Below, one piece after another: positions 5,472-5,663 of a stretch of DNA of 5,663 bases. Position 1 is the stretch's first letter, and each line of letters opens with the position of its first letter. The stretch covers positions 1-5,663 of the forward strand of contig CANKNK010000128.1 in NCBI GenBank assembly GCA_947483455.1. The letters run 5' to 3'. The notes under the pieces were generated by a model, which was not told where the DNA came from, did no database searches, and saw only the letters and a list, made by a program, of their open reading frames with translations. This DNA is from Comamonadaceae bacterium. Lineage in GTDB: Bacteria; Pseudomonadota; Gammaproteobacteria; Burkholderiales; Burkholderiaceae_C. The translations under genes were made by a program, and so were the position numbers.

Positions 5472-5663
5472 TTAGGGTGTTTGCGCAGATTGAAGCAAGG
5501 CCTGCAGAACCACCCCGATAAAGAGTATTCCACCCACAATAGCGATCAAGCCGCCCAAGCCCATCAGGCCCATGCCCAAAATTTCTTGTGTCGAGTGCAG
5601 CACCTGATCGGCCCCGGCCACTTTGCGCTGCACGCCGTAGCCGCCCGACCAGACCAAACCTAC
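5472..5663 (-). CDS. Probable C-terminal end of a heme-copper oxidase subunit I (partial)
   Basis: The reading frame is open to the right window edge, so only the last 63 residues are seen. An apparent start at 5657 would be TTG and is unlikely to be real. The fragment begins with a loop (VWSGGYGVQRKVAGADQ), then has one long transmembrane helix (~28-56, rich in Gly/Ile/Leu) and a short tail ending QSAQTP. A basic loop followed by a final glycine-rich helix is how many oxidase subunit I proteins end, and the next gene resembles heme A synthase, which supports a respiratory role. No heme or copper ligands lie in this part, so the assignment is tentative. Any other polytopic membrane protein remains possible. 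Confidence 0.5.
   Translation of the reverse strand, partial: VGLVWSGGYGVQRKVAGADQVLHSTQEILGMGLMGLGGLIAIVGGILFIGVVLQALLQSAQTP

Overview
The window is about 60% GC by eye and every gene lies on the minus strand, so transcription runs from high to low coordinates. Base composition, tight packing with stop/start abutments and the protein types suggest a betaproteobacterium, probably Burkholderiales/Comamonadaceae-like. This is inference from the look of the proteins, not from a search.

Layout in transcription order. (1) 5663-5472: the last 63 residues of a membrane protein that look like the C-terminal end of a heme-copper oxidase subunit I (tentative). (2) 5471-4668: an eight-helix membrane protein of the COX15/CtaA (heme A synthase) type. 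Its ATG directly follows the previous stop codon. One of the four expected heme-ligand histidines appears replaced by Asn. (3) 4667-4426: a 242-bp intergenic region with a stem-loop just after the ctaA-like gene, a 22-bp near-perfect palindrome, and a near-perfect FNR/ANR box (TTGAC-N4-ATCAA in the minus-strand reading). The box sits at class II spacing from a plausible -10 hexamer. (4) 4425-1: four genes in very tight succession: cbpA (J-domain co-chaperone), cbpM (its modulator, 20-bp overlap), arsA (full-length double-domain ATPase with all three metalloid-binding cysteines) and a P2-like cation P-type ATPase with an unusual PEEYP helix-4 motif. The ATPase is cut by the left edge of the window.

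Working model: a respiratory block (oxidase subunit plus heme-synthase-like protein) is followed by a separately controlled, oxygen-responsive operon. An FNR-type regulator would switch on cbpA-cbpM-arsA-P-ATPase when oxygen falls. The operon combines protein quality control (CbpA/CbpM with DnaK) with two ATP-driven ion-handling proteins. No arsR, arsD, arsB, arsC or acr3 gene is visible, so this is not a standard ars operon. The coupling of a J-domain/modulator pair with ArsA and a PEEYP-type pump behind an FNR box is the most interesting feature of the window.
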